Position numbers and translations under genes: made by a program. Of a stretch of 64,000 nt of DNA, positions 1-12,273 are shown piece after piece. Under the pieces are notes generated by a model. The model had not been told where the DNA came from. It did not search any database and saw only the letters and a list, made by a program, of their open reading frames with translations. The DNA comes from Polydactylus sextarius. Taxonomy: Eukaryota; Chordata; Actinopteri; Polynemidae. Each line of letters opens with the position of its first letter. The stretch's first letter is position 1. The stretch spans positions 10,088,827 to 10,152,826 of the forward strand of contig CM028928.1 of NCBI GenBank assembly GCA_016801845.1, written 5' to 3'.

Positions 1-538
1 CTATCACACAGCATTTAAATAGCTGGAGAGTTTCTGGCCATTGAACCCTATGTCACAGAAATTAAGATCATAATCAGCTAAATTGTTATTGGTGGTAAAG
101 TAATCTCTGGCTGGATTATGTTCACAGACAATGTACAGTGAAAACACCAGAGTCATTAGGAGGTTGTTGGAAGGGATGGCAGGCTTACAAAGCACATAAC
201 TCTCGCACCAGAGACCAGTATTCTCCACAGTCCCGTCTGTGGTTTGGTGCAGGCGGTAAAAGCACCATGGTTAAGGTTGGGGAAAGATGATGGTTTTGGT
301 TAAACACATATAAACACATTGTGTCTGAAGTTGCTCTTAACTTGTTCTGTATAAAACCAGACCACAGCCTTTCCTTAAACCTAAACAAGTTGTTCTGCGT
401 GTGGCTGAACGTAATCATAAAAAGTTTAATGCAGTCCCTACAAGCTGATGTTACAGGATCTGACAGTTCTGCACTTAAATTGCCTATGCCTCTGTGGCTG
501 CTGGCTCCACACTACTAAACAGTTCTTTACCTCCACTA

Positions 539-541
<3 letters not shown>
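1..541. other. No gene recognised
   Basis: Unique AT-rich sequence. A minus-strand frame is open from 270 to 4 but lacks an ATG start and a recognisable product. Confidence 0.5.

Positions 542-617
<76 letters not shown>
542..617. repeat. (TA)38 microsatellite
   Basis: Uninterrupted TA dinucleotides over 76 bases. Confidence 0.95.
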
Positions 618-620
<3 letters not shown>

Positions 621-1418
621 CTGTTGTGTGTGTCAGTGTAATTGCACAGCAATTACACAAATTTAAACAAATTGAGTATAATCTTATCTGATCAAATACT
701 TTGGCATGTAAAAACCCAACATTTCCTGATTATGTTAAAAGGTAATATGTCCAGTCACAATTACATTTCCTACAAGAACATTTTTGCTTTACTATAACCT
801 TTCCAGATGTGGGAGATTCATTCATTTGCTGGATCTCAGATAAGAAAAGACAGATTATTGGCTAATAGAGTTTTTAACATGGTGGCATGGGGGTGCAACC
901 ACTTTGAGTGGTCACAAAAACTATAGATATAGATATAGAAATAGATGTGCACTGCCTTTACATATATAGTTTACATGGAAGTATTTTAGAGTAAAATTCC
1001 TATTCCCTATTTACGTTAGGTCTCAGAAAAGGTGAAGAAATAGTCCTACACATTTATAGGCTATGTTGCCAGTGTGTCAATGACCAGAACAATGACTTTT
1101 TAGAAAGATGCATGATGTGGCACTTCCCCAAAAAGTAAAACACCTAAATTGCCTCTCGCTGGCTGGCTGGAGTACAGGTCATACAACTGGCTTTTTGGGA
1201 CATGGGCCAAGTTAGGATATTCAAGAACACTTCAAATTAAAGTGCACATCAAATATACACAATACATCAAATATGACTATGATTGACAGTTGTGATTGAA
1301 AGAGAAGAAAAAACAAAACAGCTCTTTTTCTTCCCACATTCATGCTCACACATGCACCCAACCTAACCTTTACTACACTTTCCTTTCTCGATTACACTGT
1401 TCACAGAAATATACAGTA

Positions 1419-1450
1419 CACTCACACGCACACAAGCACACACACGCACA
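1419..1450. repeat. Imperfect CA repeat
   Basis: CACA units interrupted by CG and AG. Confidence 0.6.
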
Positions 1451-2151
1451 GATACTGTTCAATCATCAACTCCACATGCAGTGAGAAAGTTTCTAAAAGC
1501 CATAAATCCTGGGGTGAGGAAATATTCCATTTCTATGGCCTCTTGCTGTGTGCCATCCCCTGGCACTGGCTCTGCTATGCCACATCACAATCAATTCCCT
1601 AAGTTAAACTGGGGTGTAAGGTTCTGTAGGAAGGTCAGGCAACCCACTTTGACTGCCATCTAAGCATGAAGCACTTACCTTCCTCACCATGTCAGAGCTG
1701 ACTGCAGAGTGAACCTTAATATACCACCTTCCAGCACTGTAACTCTGTGCTAGAGTTCACCCAACACAGGACTTATAATACCAGATACTGAAAGCAGATA
1801 CTCTGTGCATTTATGTATTGATTTTCATTTTGTGCATTATTAAATTTGACCTTTTTAATGCCAAACAATTACAGTATCCAATTCTCATCAGGGTGAAAAG
1901 CGCCTTACGCAGCAGACTAATGAAATGATTTTAGATGGGTTAGCAGCTGCTTAAGGCAGGGTGACCCACCCCATTTATTCAGTCACAAGGTAAACGCTAG
2001 GATTTACGTAATACCATGGGATGGCATATAAATAGCATGTCACTTTTAAGGACATTTCACATGTCATGTCCACACATTTTAAGCTATTTGGGTGTCATTT
2101 ATTTGGGGATAGGGTTATGAAATTAGCTCATAAAGTCAGTAGAGACCAAAG

Positions 2152-2169
2152 AAAAAAAAAAAAAAAAAA
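2152..2169. repeat. A18 homopolymer
   Basis: Pure A run. Confidence 0.9.
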
Positions 2170-2867
2170 GTGAAGTGCCTTAAAAACTTATCATGTTATT
2201 TATGCCATTACTGCCTTAAGCTGAGGAATTAATTCATCCTTCCTCCTTCCTTTTGCCTTTCCCCCCTAACCGCTTCACCTATCTGTTGTTTGTACCTGTA
2301 TTGGTCTGCATCTCTTTCTCAGTACACCCCGGCCTATCTGGTTAACTTGAAAAACTGAACTGTACATGATGGAAAGAGGCACCATTTACCTGCATGTTCT
2401 TGATTAAACCAGGCCACAGAGAAAGAAAAAGAAAACATAGAGTATTTTATTTAATGAGCGTGACAAACGCAAAGATGTTCTCGTAAATCATCACATGGTT
2501 TACAAACTCAATAAGTAAAGGCTTCCTGCCTCAGTCAGCCAGGCCAGCGCACACCTAAATTATTAACGAAGCTGGGGGCCCCCAGAGGCACAACTTTGAT
2601 GATGTTATAAACAGGAGAGAGGACAAGGTGCTCTCTCAGCAAAAGATTATAGGACCTCTTACCTCCCCCCCAAATCCCCCATCCCTGTTATACTCGCTCC
2701 TAATTACACACCTCCAATGGTGAGAGGGAGAGATGGAGATTGAGGGGGGTAAAGCATCTAAATAAACTCTACACATTCCTTTCCTCCACATTGCTCTTTA
2801 AACTAAAAGTGAGAAACACAGGTCAAACTTCCTGGACTTGTATTAAAGTGTAAAAACTGCATCTACA

Positions 2868-2883
2868 TTTTTTTTTTTTTTTT
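2868..2883. repeat. T16 homopolymer
   Basis: Pure T run. Confidence 0.9.
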
Positions 2884-4318
2884 ATCAGATCTGTATATAT
2901 TTGTAAATCATGAATATGCTGATGATGAGTGTGTTAATGCAAATTACAGTGTGTCCGGGCACCCAAGACGATCATACCAAGTTCCTTTGCCAGAATTTCT
3001 TTTTCCTCCTCATAGGATACATTTGTCTCTGGGCAATACTCCATTTTTTAAATCCAAATTCATCAGGCTTTGATAATAGCTGATCCAGCATTTCATTGGG
3101 TTAGGTCAGGGAAAATAGTGGGAGAGGATATGGCGAGGAGAATTGTCCGTGTAGATAGGGAAGGGAAAACTGTTGGTCAGGAAATGAGCTGACCAAGTTG
3201 AGGTAATGAATTAATGTGAGAGAAGCTGGCAGACTTCAATGCAGATAGAAATGCAGACAGACAGTAACACACCAAGAATTGATGAAGGAAAGTGAAAGAG
3301 AGAGGTGATAAAAGAAAGTGAAATTCAGATTTCCTCAATGCAAATTGCTGGTGTCTTTGTGTTACAGAATCACATCCAACATACAGAAGGACAAAAATGT
3401 GTGCAAAATGATGAAATAATCTGATTTGCATCCAGTCATCCAATAAGGCTACTATCTTTGAGGGCCTCATTGTAGTGTGCTGTTAGTAAACTCGAGCAGC
3501 GAAGTCTCTGGTGAGAACAAGATAAAGAAGTATGATTTCCCCAGTGCAAATGTGCTCCAAATTAAAAACTAAAAAGAGGTCCCCAGTGTCTTTGCTCTAA
3601 ATCTGATATTAAGTCAGATGAATGAATTTGTCACTAAGCAACTCACAACTGTTGTGATTTCAATGTGAATTTTTTTTTGGCTGTAATAAGGTCCAGCGCT
3701 ATTCTTTTGATGTATCTGTACACCATTCCCCCTCTGTATGATAGTAAATTGAGTGTAACCATAATGATAGTTGGTGAAAAATCTCAAAAGCCTGTAGATG
3801 TAACATTACAGCTGGTGTACAATAATGAAACAGCAGTGCCAAAACCCATTAACTCAGTAGTACGCTCAGTTTTACTGCAACTTTACTAAAGAAAGAACGC
3901 CTACATTCCCCATTGACCTTTCAGTGGAACGAAAAATACAATATATAACTTGGTTGGTTGTACATGTTGGTTGTAGATGTATATGGTTTTGAATGTATAG
4001 AGGGTAGAACTCACGGTCTTTATACATATAATTTCTCATGTCACAGGAAATCTTCTTCTGGGATGAATGCACTAATTTTGGTTGTTTGATGGGAAATCCC
4101 TACAGAAGCTGATGATTCGTGTTCTGAAATAAATCACAACAATGCTGGACCGAACAGAAGTTTTGGTAATTCCAATGACTCTTATGACATCTTCTCTATC
4201 CTTTTTAGCTTTGGTCATATTTCTCTGTAATGAGTACATGTTTGAGAATGTGATCAAATGTGGCATGTCATGTGTCAAAATCACACTTCAAATAGACTTT
4301 GTCTTCCTCCTCTTTCAG

Positions 4319-4383
4319 AGTCCAGAGACTAAAGGCTTGGTTCAAACATCACTGCCATTTTCCTCTTCGGCATCCTTCCATCT
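4319..4383 (+). CDS. Candidate 65-bp exon
   Basis: The acceptor is strong: a pyrimidine tract, GTCTTCCTCCTCTTTCAG, ends at 4318. The donor TCT|GTGAGT at 4383/4384 is also strong. Two frames are open across the 65 bases; phase 0 reads SPETKGLVQTSLPFSSSASF and phase 1 reads VQRLKAWFKHHCHFPLRHPS. The third frame has an early TAA. The exon is short, has no recognisable domain, and a G-rich run follows 45 bases downstream. The splice pair is visible; a real exon is only an inference. Confidence 0.2.
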
Positions 4384-4428
4384 GTGAGTCTGGGGCAGCA
4401 GTTGTCACTTGACACAAGGCCGTTTGTA

Positions 4429-4458
4429 GGGGATTGAGGGGGTTGGGCTGGGGTGGGG
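4429..4458 (+). other. G-quadruplex-like motif
   Basis: Five G-runs of three to five bases lie within 30 bases: GGGG, GGGGG, GGG, GGGG, GGGG, with loops of 5, 2, 2 and 1 base. Confidence 0.6.
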
Positions 4459-6548
4459 TGTTCAACCGTGCAACAAGCCTTGGAAAACACACAGAGCTCG
4501 CTTTCATGCTTTCCCCTCATCACAGTCAAGCAGAAAATTCAGAAAATCATGTCAAAGACGAGGGAGCTTCCCAACCTCTGGTCTTGAACTGTGGCCGAGT
4601 TGAAGGAGGCAACACTGAGGAGTCATGGTCACACACATGGCCTGATCTCTTGAACACCAGAAAAACACAGATGCCCCAAAGGGGTTTGGTGACATATGCA
4701 TGTCTCTGTCTTTCTGTCTTCCCCTCTTCACTCTTCTTAAAAACAAGCGTGGCTTCTGCATAATGGCATCAGATCAGATGACTGGTGGTAAAGTATACAT
4801 CTAACTGTCTGTGTGCTTTCACATTTATGTGCTTTTCTGTTAATGTGCTCCATCTCCTGTAGTTACATCCTTTAATTGTGCTTTCACATTTAGAGTGTGT
4901 GTATATGTATCCATGTACTCTTTCAGATCTCTGGTGGAGTGTTGGTAATTCAAAGAAAGTGAGAGATAATTCAGGATAAACTAAGAAGCTGGACCAACAC
5001 TTCTCTGGTTAAGTTATGATTAACTCCAAGAAGTGTATCCTCAACTCAAGACACACATTCTCACCACAATAAGTCATGTTAAGTTCTAAAAAGAGGCTGA
5101 TGATACAGTCGCCAAAGTATGCACTCTGAGCAGGAAGTGATGTCACTGCTGCCTACTAAAACTAGATCTGTCCAAATCAAATTAGATCTATGGCGCCCTG
5201 GCACATTCAATTACCCAAAATACCCCCTCCCGAAAATACCACCAAAGAAGCGGCCATGATGTGACATCTGCAAGGACAATAACAAAGTCTCTTACATTCA
5301 GAGAGAGCTGGTACAAGTAGACTTCCTGTCTGAGCAGAGCAGCAGACGGTTTTCATCATCATTGTCTGCGTCTGAAAATCTGTACATGCCATGGGTATGA
5401 TGACATCACATCAAAAAACCAAAATGAAAAAAAAAAATGTTGGGGAAATTGTCCCCTGTGTTTCTTTGTCTGTTCATGAAAGGGGCAGTGCTCAAAGGGA
5501 CACACTTTCATATGACAGATTTTTTTCTTGGATTTTTGGCATCTCTCCTTCAGGACTTTAATACTGAAAAGTTAGACATTCAGCTTGAAATATTTCATAT
5601 TGCTCTACTTAACAAATCTACAAAAAGCCAATATCGTCAGACAGAGTAAAATCCCTACCTCCACCATCTTTGTGAGTTGATGTATTGATCGTCATTGTGG
5701 CTGATTTGACTTCACTGAAGTGACACTGTGTATCTTGGACGGGGTTAGGTGCAAGGTCTCCACAGCCATAATTAGCTTGCCATCCAGGGGAAAGTTAATA
5801 TTTCTCAAGCTGAAGTGAAGCTTATTGGTTTCCTAGACAGGCTGTAATAGATCACCCCAATACGGCCAGCGTGTACCGCACACACGCACGCAAACGGTAC
5901 CACACAAATTAAAACACAAATACACACATCCACTCCCCGGGAGGCCTGCAGTCAGACAGACAGTAACACACAAATCTATCCCCATTCCCAAAATGAGAGA
6001 TCGGGTTGGCTGGACGAGCAGCTGCCTGATCAATAGTCATCATTGACCTTGTCCACTTGCCCATTACTGAAACCACAACTGTAAGACAAAGTCAACAAAC
6101 TACACATTTCTGCACTCCTCTGTGTGTGTTAGGTATACAGCACTTCTTGTTACACTGTAAATGTAGATAAGTTTAAGTATCTAAACGCAGCATATGTGCT
6201 TTGTCAGGTCTCGTGCATAAATCTTAATGAAAGAAAATGTGCGTGCTTGTGTGTGTGTGTGTTACATGTCAGAAGTATTGCTAAATATGCATTTTTACAG
6301 CAAAAGTAACAGGGTGTCAAATCGGAATAATCAATCGTTTGCTTGGGTCGCTGATCAATTGTCACATATGCCAATCAAAATCTAATTATTCCTATTTTAC
6401 AGTTATTGCACGGACATTTGACTGCTCAGTCAACGAGGGATACACGTGACTTATTTCAAACTGAAACTGTTGTAGATTTTGAACCAAGTCTTGGAAGAAA
6501 AATGCATCTTGCTTCAATCATAATGTTGTCATCTATTGCCTGTCTTTA
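4459..6548. other. No gene recognised
   Basis: Unique sequence. A complex, slightly CpG-richer part lies at 5160-5400. No splice-flanked open frame was noticed. Confidence 0.5.
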
Positions 6549-6583
6549 TATACACACACACACACACAGTGTGTGTGTGTATA
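6549..6583. repeat. CA/GT inverted repeat, hairpin-forming
   Basis: Left arm TATACACACACACAC (6549-6563) pairs perfectly with right arm GTGTGTGTGTGTATA (6569-6583) across a 5-base loop. Confidence 0.85.
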
Positions 6584-6784
6584 CAGTGTTACCATCCAGA
6601 ATGTATCCAGTGAACTGCCTGCTGTGCATTTAAATTAGAATATAAATAGTAAGAAAATAATCACAAATTCTGTTCAAATTAAACACATTGTTGTTCTTTG
6701 AAAAGCAACTGGTAGCAGAGACATGGAGAGCCAACAGTGCAACAGCAGTGCAACAACAAATAAATGTTTGTTGATAAATAAAAC

Positions 6785-6975
6785 ATATTCAATCAAAGCA
6801 TAAATGCTAATGAAAAGAGAACCTGCAATCACACGAGCCGAACGTGCGAGCCCTGGCGCACATAAAGTGTTCAGAGAGAGGTGTTAATTGCTGTGCTAAT
6901 TAGGTCCTGATTGCATTGCTCTTGTTTTGCACTTGCAGGTGATTAAAATTTCAACAGAGCACATTATTTGGCTCT
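6785..6975. promoter_or_regulatory. Candidate regulatory element
   Basis: A complex, CpG-containing block with GTTAATTGCTGTGCTAATTA (6883-6902), two homeodomain cores about ten bases apart. The CA-rich zone starts just downstream. Confidence 0.25.
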
Positions 6976-7143
6976 GTTAACAGGTGCCAAGCTCAGTACA
7001 CAACACAACCATGGAAACACTGAGAGTCACAGAACACCAAAATACACACACACAAACACACACATACACAGCCACGAGTGCGTGAAAGCACACACACATG
7101 AAATGACGCTGTGATGGGTTGTTGCCACAAAAGGCAACAACAA

Positions 7144-7152
7144 CCCCCCCCC

Positions 7153-7196
<44 letters not shown>
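7144..7196. repeat. C12 run followed by (CA)21
   Basis: Twelve C at 7144-7155 run straight into a perfect CA array. Confidence 0.95.
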
Positions 7197-7197
<1 letters not shown>

Positions 7198-7900
7198 CTA
7201 AAAAATGCTAAACACGATGTTATTTATTTGTTGGTTTTGTGACTAACTGCAGAAAATTATCACACACAAGTGAGAATTTTAAGTGAAACTCATCTATAAC
7301 ACACCAGAAGCAGGACTTGCAAAGAAAATGTTGCACATACTCTGTTTTTTTAAGCAATATCACCAACAGTTATAACCAGTAATAGAGTTTCATTTTGTTC
7401 CCCACAGATAACTGTACTGTCCACATTGACTTCATCCCATTTACTAATCCCCATTACAGTAAAGCTGTAGGACACATTGTCCTCTGTCATCCTTTAGGGA
7501 AATTGCTTGTAGCCTCTATGCATTTTTTCTGTTGAATTTCAAAAGATGTTCAAACTATGATGTTTTCATTGCAGATTATACATGAAAGACTATTGTATTA
7601 CATTGTACTGTTGTATTTATGCCATGAAATGTGCTTTTTTCTCACCAGCAAAGCTTTAACATTATGTCATAAAATGTATGACATGTTATATTTATCTGGC
7701 ATGATAGCAAAAACAACCAAGAACCAGTAAAACGGTTGAGACACACAACATGTCTAACACATGTCTAATAATTATACATTTATGTTTAGATTGTGCTTAA
7801 GTGGTACGTATTCCCAAGCAAATTTGCATTTAATCAAATAAGCGCAAACATAATTGACATTGGCTGAACTTGGGGCCTTTGGGGCCCTGAACAGTAATGC

Positions 7901-7924
7901 AAAAAAAAAAAAAAAAAAAAAAAA
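7901..7924. repeat. A24 homopolymer
   Basis: Pure A run; no SINE or retrocopy body was found in the 200 bases before it. Confidence 0.9.
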
Positions 7925-8099
7925 TCCAACATGATTATATTATTGAGCTGCTGGTCAGGAAACTAGGATCTCCTGTACAGTCTGTGAGCTGGCTGGTTGA
8001 CAAGTCTGGAGAGGAATTGCTGTTGGGACAACTGTGACAACAGAGAGCGTGTGATGTGTTCTGTTCCAGAACAGTTGAGGGCTGTCCCCAGTGAGGCAG

Positions 8100-8133
8100 G
8101 TGTGTGTGTCTGTGTGTGTGTGGGTGTGTGTGT
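8100..8133. repeat. Imperfect (GT)n
   Basis: GT units broken by one TC and one GG. Confidence 0.8.
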
Positions 8134-8219
8134 CCATCTCGCTATATTGACAGAGGGCATGGGAAAATCTGCATATGTTCCTTGAGTGGGATTGCAGGAA
8201 GATCACAGCAGTAGCTAAG

Positions 8220-8405
<186 letters not shown>

Positions 8406-9471
8406 CAATGAGCACATAGACAAGCTGTGTGGTAGACAGTGACATTTGTTTGTTCTTAAGGACTTGGCCTAAAGCAGCAACCTTCATCAATGGTGACAGA
8501 AGAGTTACTCACACACGAAAACCTACCAGGAGGCACAAATCTGCAAACTTCAAAGGCATTTGTTTTAGTCATTGTTTATCAGTACACGTGGTGTCTTCCA
8601 TAAGTCAACCTTTAGAATTTAACAATGTCAGAAGATCTTAACGGATATGCTGGTGCAGTATTATTCTTAATGTTAGGAATATTGATTATGACATAGACTG
8701 GATACATTTGAAAAACATTTAATTTAAAGACATCATACAACTGGAAAAAGGACATAAAATTCATGGATACATGGCCCTGTATTCCTAATCAGTTGTAATT
8801 ACTTAATGTGAAGCATTTTATGGTGGAATCAATGAAGTTAAGTACAACTGTATTTGGCAGAGTAATGTGAAGAGAATAACTTCTTTGACAGAGTTAATAG
8901 CATGAATGTCAATGCATTTTCATTGTTAAAAAGATACTAGTGTTTTTCTTTTTGTTTTTTTTTTAATTAACACTAATGTAATGCTATAGGCCACAAACTT
9001 AATCATTAGCTTGAGATTAGTATTACCCTTTGCTTTTAATGAGCAATGCTAGCAATGGTGACAACACAGGAGTAATCGAGAATCTTCACTTTAATTTATG
9101 TCAACAAAGAAAATAAATGTGTTTGACCTGAATATAGCAAGTGTAAAAAGTAATGTTTACGGTGTTGGATTCCTCCGATCCAAATTTAAGGCAATCAAAG
9201 CCGAATACATTAAACAATATCCAACTGCTAATCCAGAACCAGTCCCAGTTTCATAAACCCATATTTATCCAACCTGATCACTAAGCCATATGCTGATGGT
9301 TGGACTGATCTCCCATCATGAGACCACTTCCCCGCTACCCCTTCGCCCCCTCAATCAGCTTTCGTAACAGCTATTGTCACCGACACAAAGTCGTGACATA
9401 CAACAGCTGAGTTGCTCTCTCTCCCTCTCTCTCTCTCTCTCCCTCCTCTCCCTCCCTCCCCCTCTCTCTTT

Positions 9472-9517
<46 letters not shown>

Positions 9518-11214
9518 CACATATATACACACATAGTGCCCGAGGTCCTAACCAGCTGCTTTGTCTTCCACAGAGGCCGCAGTCCTGGACCGGGACACCT
9601 GTCATTCTCCCACGACTGAGAGAGACACACACACAGAGAGAGGGAGACATAAAGTGAATGAGAGAGCGAGTGTTTAATTTCATGCCAATAAAGAACTGAA
9701 CAGAAGTGAACTGAGAAGGACAATGTTGAGCATATGCAGTTAAAACAAACAAAAACTGCGGCTCTTCTTATCAAGTGTTTTCTTTTGTGATCTTGATTAT
9801 GAACAACCGTACTGTCTAAGCAGAATGGTTATTCTGCTGCTGCTGCTGAGATAAGCAGACTACCAATGAGTCAAATAATATTCTTTGTTTTACACAGAGT
9901 GACATGTGGGCAGATAAAATAAAGTTTTGTTACCAAGTGAAAATACTGCGATGTAGAAAGTTTCTCCTCTGCATAAATGACTGTGCATCGCTTGCTCCAC
10001 TCAGAGAAATGGAAGAAACGAGAAATAGCTGCACTATTTTTTGCCCCAGAAACTTTTAACTGCTGATAAAGATCAATGGTGCTGCTGATGATATAAATTC
10101 TGAGCTGCTAGTTTGTATTGATCTGGCTGTAATGCTTTTGGCTCTCAGGATGGCAGATGGAGTCGGGTAAAGAACTTCAGCACAGGAAAAAAAAAATGAA
10201 ATAAAGATTAATGTTGTAGGCCTAACTCATCAATAGTTTTGATAAAGAATTCTTCAAGCTAAATATACATGGCTGCAGGAAATTCTGTTCTTAAGAGGTG
10301 TCTGACCCTTCCTAAAGAAAGAAATGACAGGATAGTTTGTGAGTTTGCGTAGACTCTAACATTAGTTGAACGTTAGACATTTGCGTCAAATAGAGGTTTG
10401 TGCTTCAAAATAGTCCCTACACACTGGCAAACCTGGAACAGGGGTGTCAAAAACTACAAAAAGAAAAATGTCATTACCTTGTAATATTTGTGACCAGTAA
10501 ATCACAGCTCACCCCATTATAAGAGTGTTTCAGAAGGCCATGTGACATCTGAACATTTTGCAACAAATGCCTGCATGTAAACTTGCAGGGTAGACTTCTT
10601 TGTTGCAATGCTAACTAAAGCAAATGATTATCTTTTTTTTTTACTCGATTGTAATTTGTGTCCCTTCCATCACATTACGTTAGTCACATGTAGCCAAAGT
10701 GGTTTAAGGAAACATTAATATGTTTAATTTTTAATATGGGAATAAGAGAATAATTGTCCTGGACTGGCATTTTGCCCTGAGAAACATAGATCAGTGCATA
10801 CTTGCCGATGTCTCCGACTCATCAGCTCGACAGCTTCTCCTTTGTCCTCCATCACCTGCCTTATCCCTGGTGTGTCTTCCTCCTTTCGCCCATTCAGCTA
10901 CCACTGGACACTAAGGTAGACCGGTAAGGGTTAGGGGTCATTTTGTAGGACAGAATCAGAAAGTGTCAAAGGGAGGAGTGTTATTGCTAGAAGGAGTTTT
11001 GGCCCTACTCGTCTCCAAGGGCCACGGACACAAGGAAAAAGGTAAAGACTGGGCTGGTTTCCTCTTAGTCCCTTTACAAATTAGTGCTCTATAAATGTAA
11101 CATTGTGTCGTTTTTGAACAATACCTGTCCATCCGCACACATACTGTAACACTTGAGCTCCTTCCCCCCACACCCAAGTGTCAATATTAGAAGAGTTGCA
11201 GTGTGAATTAGCAG
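8406..11214. other. No gene recognised, one SSR block
   Basis: Unique AT-rich sequence apart from the CT/CA block at 9.4-9.5 kb and a (CTG)5 run at 9834. Frames over the SSR are artefacts. Confidence 0.5.
9411..9520. repeat. (CT)n-rich tract and (CA)n array
   Basis: CT/CCTC tract to 9474, then (CA)n to 9520 with a single GC interruption, followed by ATATATAC. Confidence 0.95.
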
Positions 11215-11375
11215 GTAATAGGAACCTATCACCAGCTAAAAAGGCTCACTACACCATTGTCTAATTATGACTCCTTGGCAGTACATGGGGGTTTTAGCTG
11301 CAATCGGATAAGTTAATTGGAAGCAATTACCCAACCATTTACCCACAATGCAAATGTAGAATTGTAGAACAGGGC
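11215..11375. promoter_or_regulatory. Candidate regulatory element with paired homeodomain sites
   Basis: TAATTG (11314-11319) and CAATTA (11324-11329) form a perfect inverted pair with a GAAG spacer, and CTAATTATGA lies 50 bases upstream. The block sits about 500 bases before the signal-peptide exon. Confidence 0.3.
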
Positions 11376-11418
11376 CTGCACCTGGATATACTCAAGAGTT
11401 GAGGATGTCATCTTCCCA

Positions 11419-11419
11419 T

Positions 11420-11452
<33 letters not shown>

Positions 11453-11454
11453 AC
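11419..11454. repeat. (CA)n microsatellite
   Basis: Perfect CA to 11447, then TACACAC. It lies 380 bases upstream of the signal-peptide exon. Confidence 0.95.
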
Positions 11455-11834
11455 CTGAAAACACACCTGAGCAGTCAATGCTGAGGTAATCATCCACATC
11501 CCCGTCACCACCACCCTCATCCCCACCTCTCTTGTCTCCTTCTCGACTTCTAAAACTCACCCTGTCATTATCCACCATTTGATATTCACTCTCTTCCATT
11601 CGATGTAATAGGTTGAGTTTCTTCTAATTGGAGCTGAATAATACCGAGGCGATTTACGAGCGATTTTTCCCCCCGTGTTGCCACCACTGCAGCACAGATT
11701 CTGGTTTCATCCCGCCAGTGGTTTTTGAAGGTATCATTTCTCTTGACTGGAAAAGGCCCCTGTTGAGTTGTCAGGCTCATCGCTCAAGGTGCAAGCTGAG
11801 TTTCAGGAGGGCCCGTGCTGACACATTCATAAAT

Positions 11835-11898
11835 ATGACACCTTGTTTTGTCCTTCTGGCGTCTTTTTGGTTGGCGATGGCCTTTGAATTGGAAACAG
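11835..11898 (+). CDS. Candidate first coding exon: signal peptide of an unidentified secreted or membrane protein
   Basis: An ATG at 11835 with A at -3 opens a frame reading MTPCFVLLASFWLAMAFELET plus one extra base, followed directly by GTAAGC, a good splice donor. The residues form a classical signal peptide: a short start, a hydrophobic core around LLASFWLAMA, and an Ala-Met-Ala motif that fits the -3/-1 rule, giving a mature N-terminus near FELET. The exon would end in phase 1, as is usual for signal-peptide exons of extracellular modular proteins. No other in-frame ATG lies upstream: the frame is closed by a TAA at 11625. The preceding 200 bases are richer in CpG than the surroundings and could be 5' UTR. 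I do not recognise the protein. The second exon is not certain in this window. Splice and signal features are seen; that this is a gene is inferred. Confidence 0.4.
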
Positions 11899-12213
11899 GT
11901 AAGCTAATAGGGCTGCGTCTGATGCATGGGAACGAGGGCTTTGGGAGAAGGCAGGGTGGCCCCGGGCGACACATGACAGGCAGATAATGACTGTATAGCT
12001 GTCGAGTCAAGGATACCTGTCTGCCGGTAAATACAGATTTGCCTTTTTGACATCATTTTTCCACCTCCTGGAAAATCAACTGAATGCAGCTTTCAGACTA
12101 TTTCAGACTAGCAATCAGACATGTTCACTCACATGTACACGCACACACCCAAATGCACATGCATGCACTTGCATGCTCCTGCACACAGGCAAGCACAGAT
12201 ACATATATGCTGA

Positions 12214-12216
<3 letters not shown>

Positions 12217-12270
<54 letters not shown>
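12217..12270. repeat. (CA)26 microsatellite
   Basis: Perfect CA array ending in TACATGC. Confidence 0.95.

Positions 12271-12273
<3 letters not shown>

Larger units (their letters stand above)
618..4318. other. No gene recognised
   Basis: Unique AT-rich sequence with an A run, a T run and a weak CA tract. The stretch 2440-2660 is more complex and may be conserved. Nothing else stands out. Confidence 0.5.

Noticed and set aside
4..270. Protein-like minus-strand frame (contains CEHNPARDYFTTNNNLADYD)
   Set aside because: It lacks an ATG start, has only a mediocre acceptor, sits at the window edge and matches no family I know; worth a TBLASTN but not supportable.
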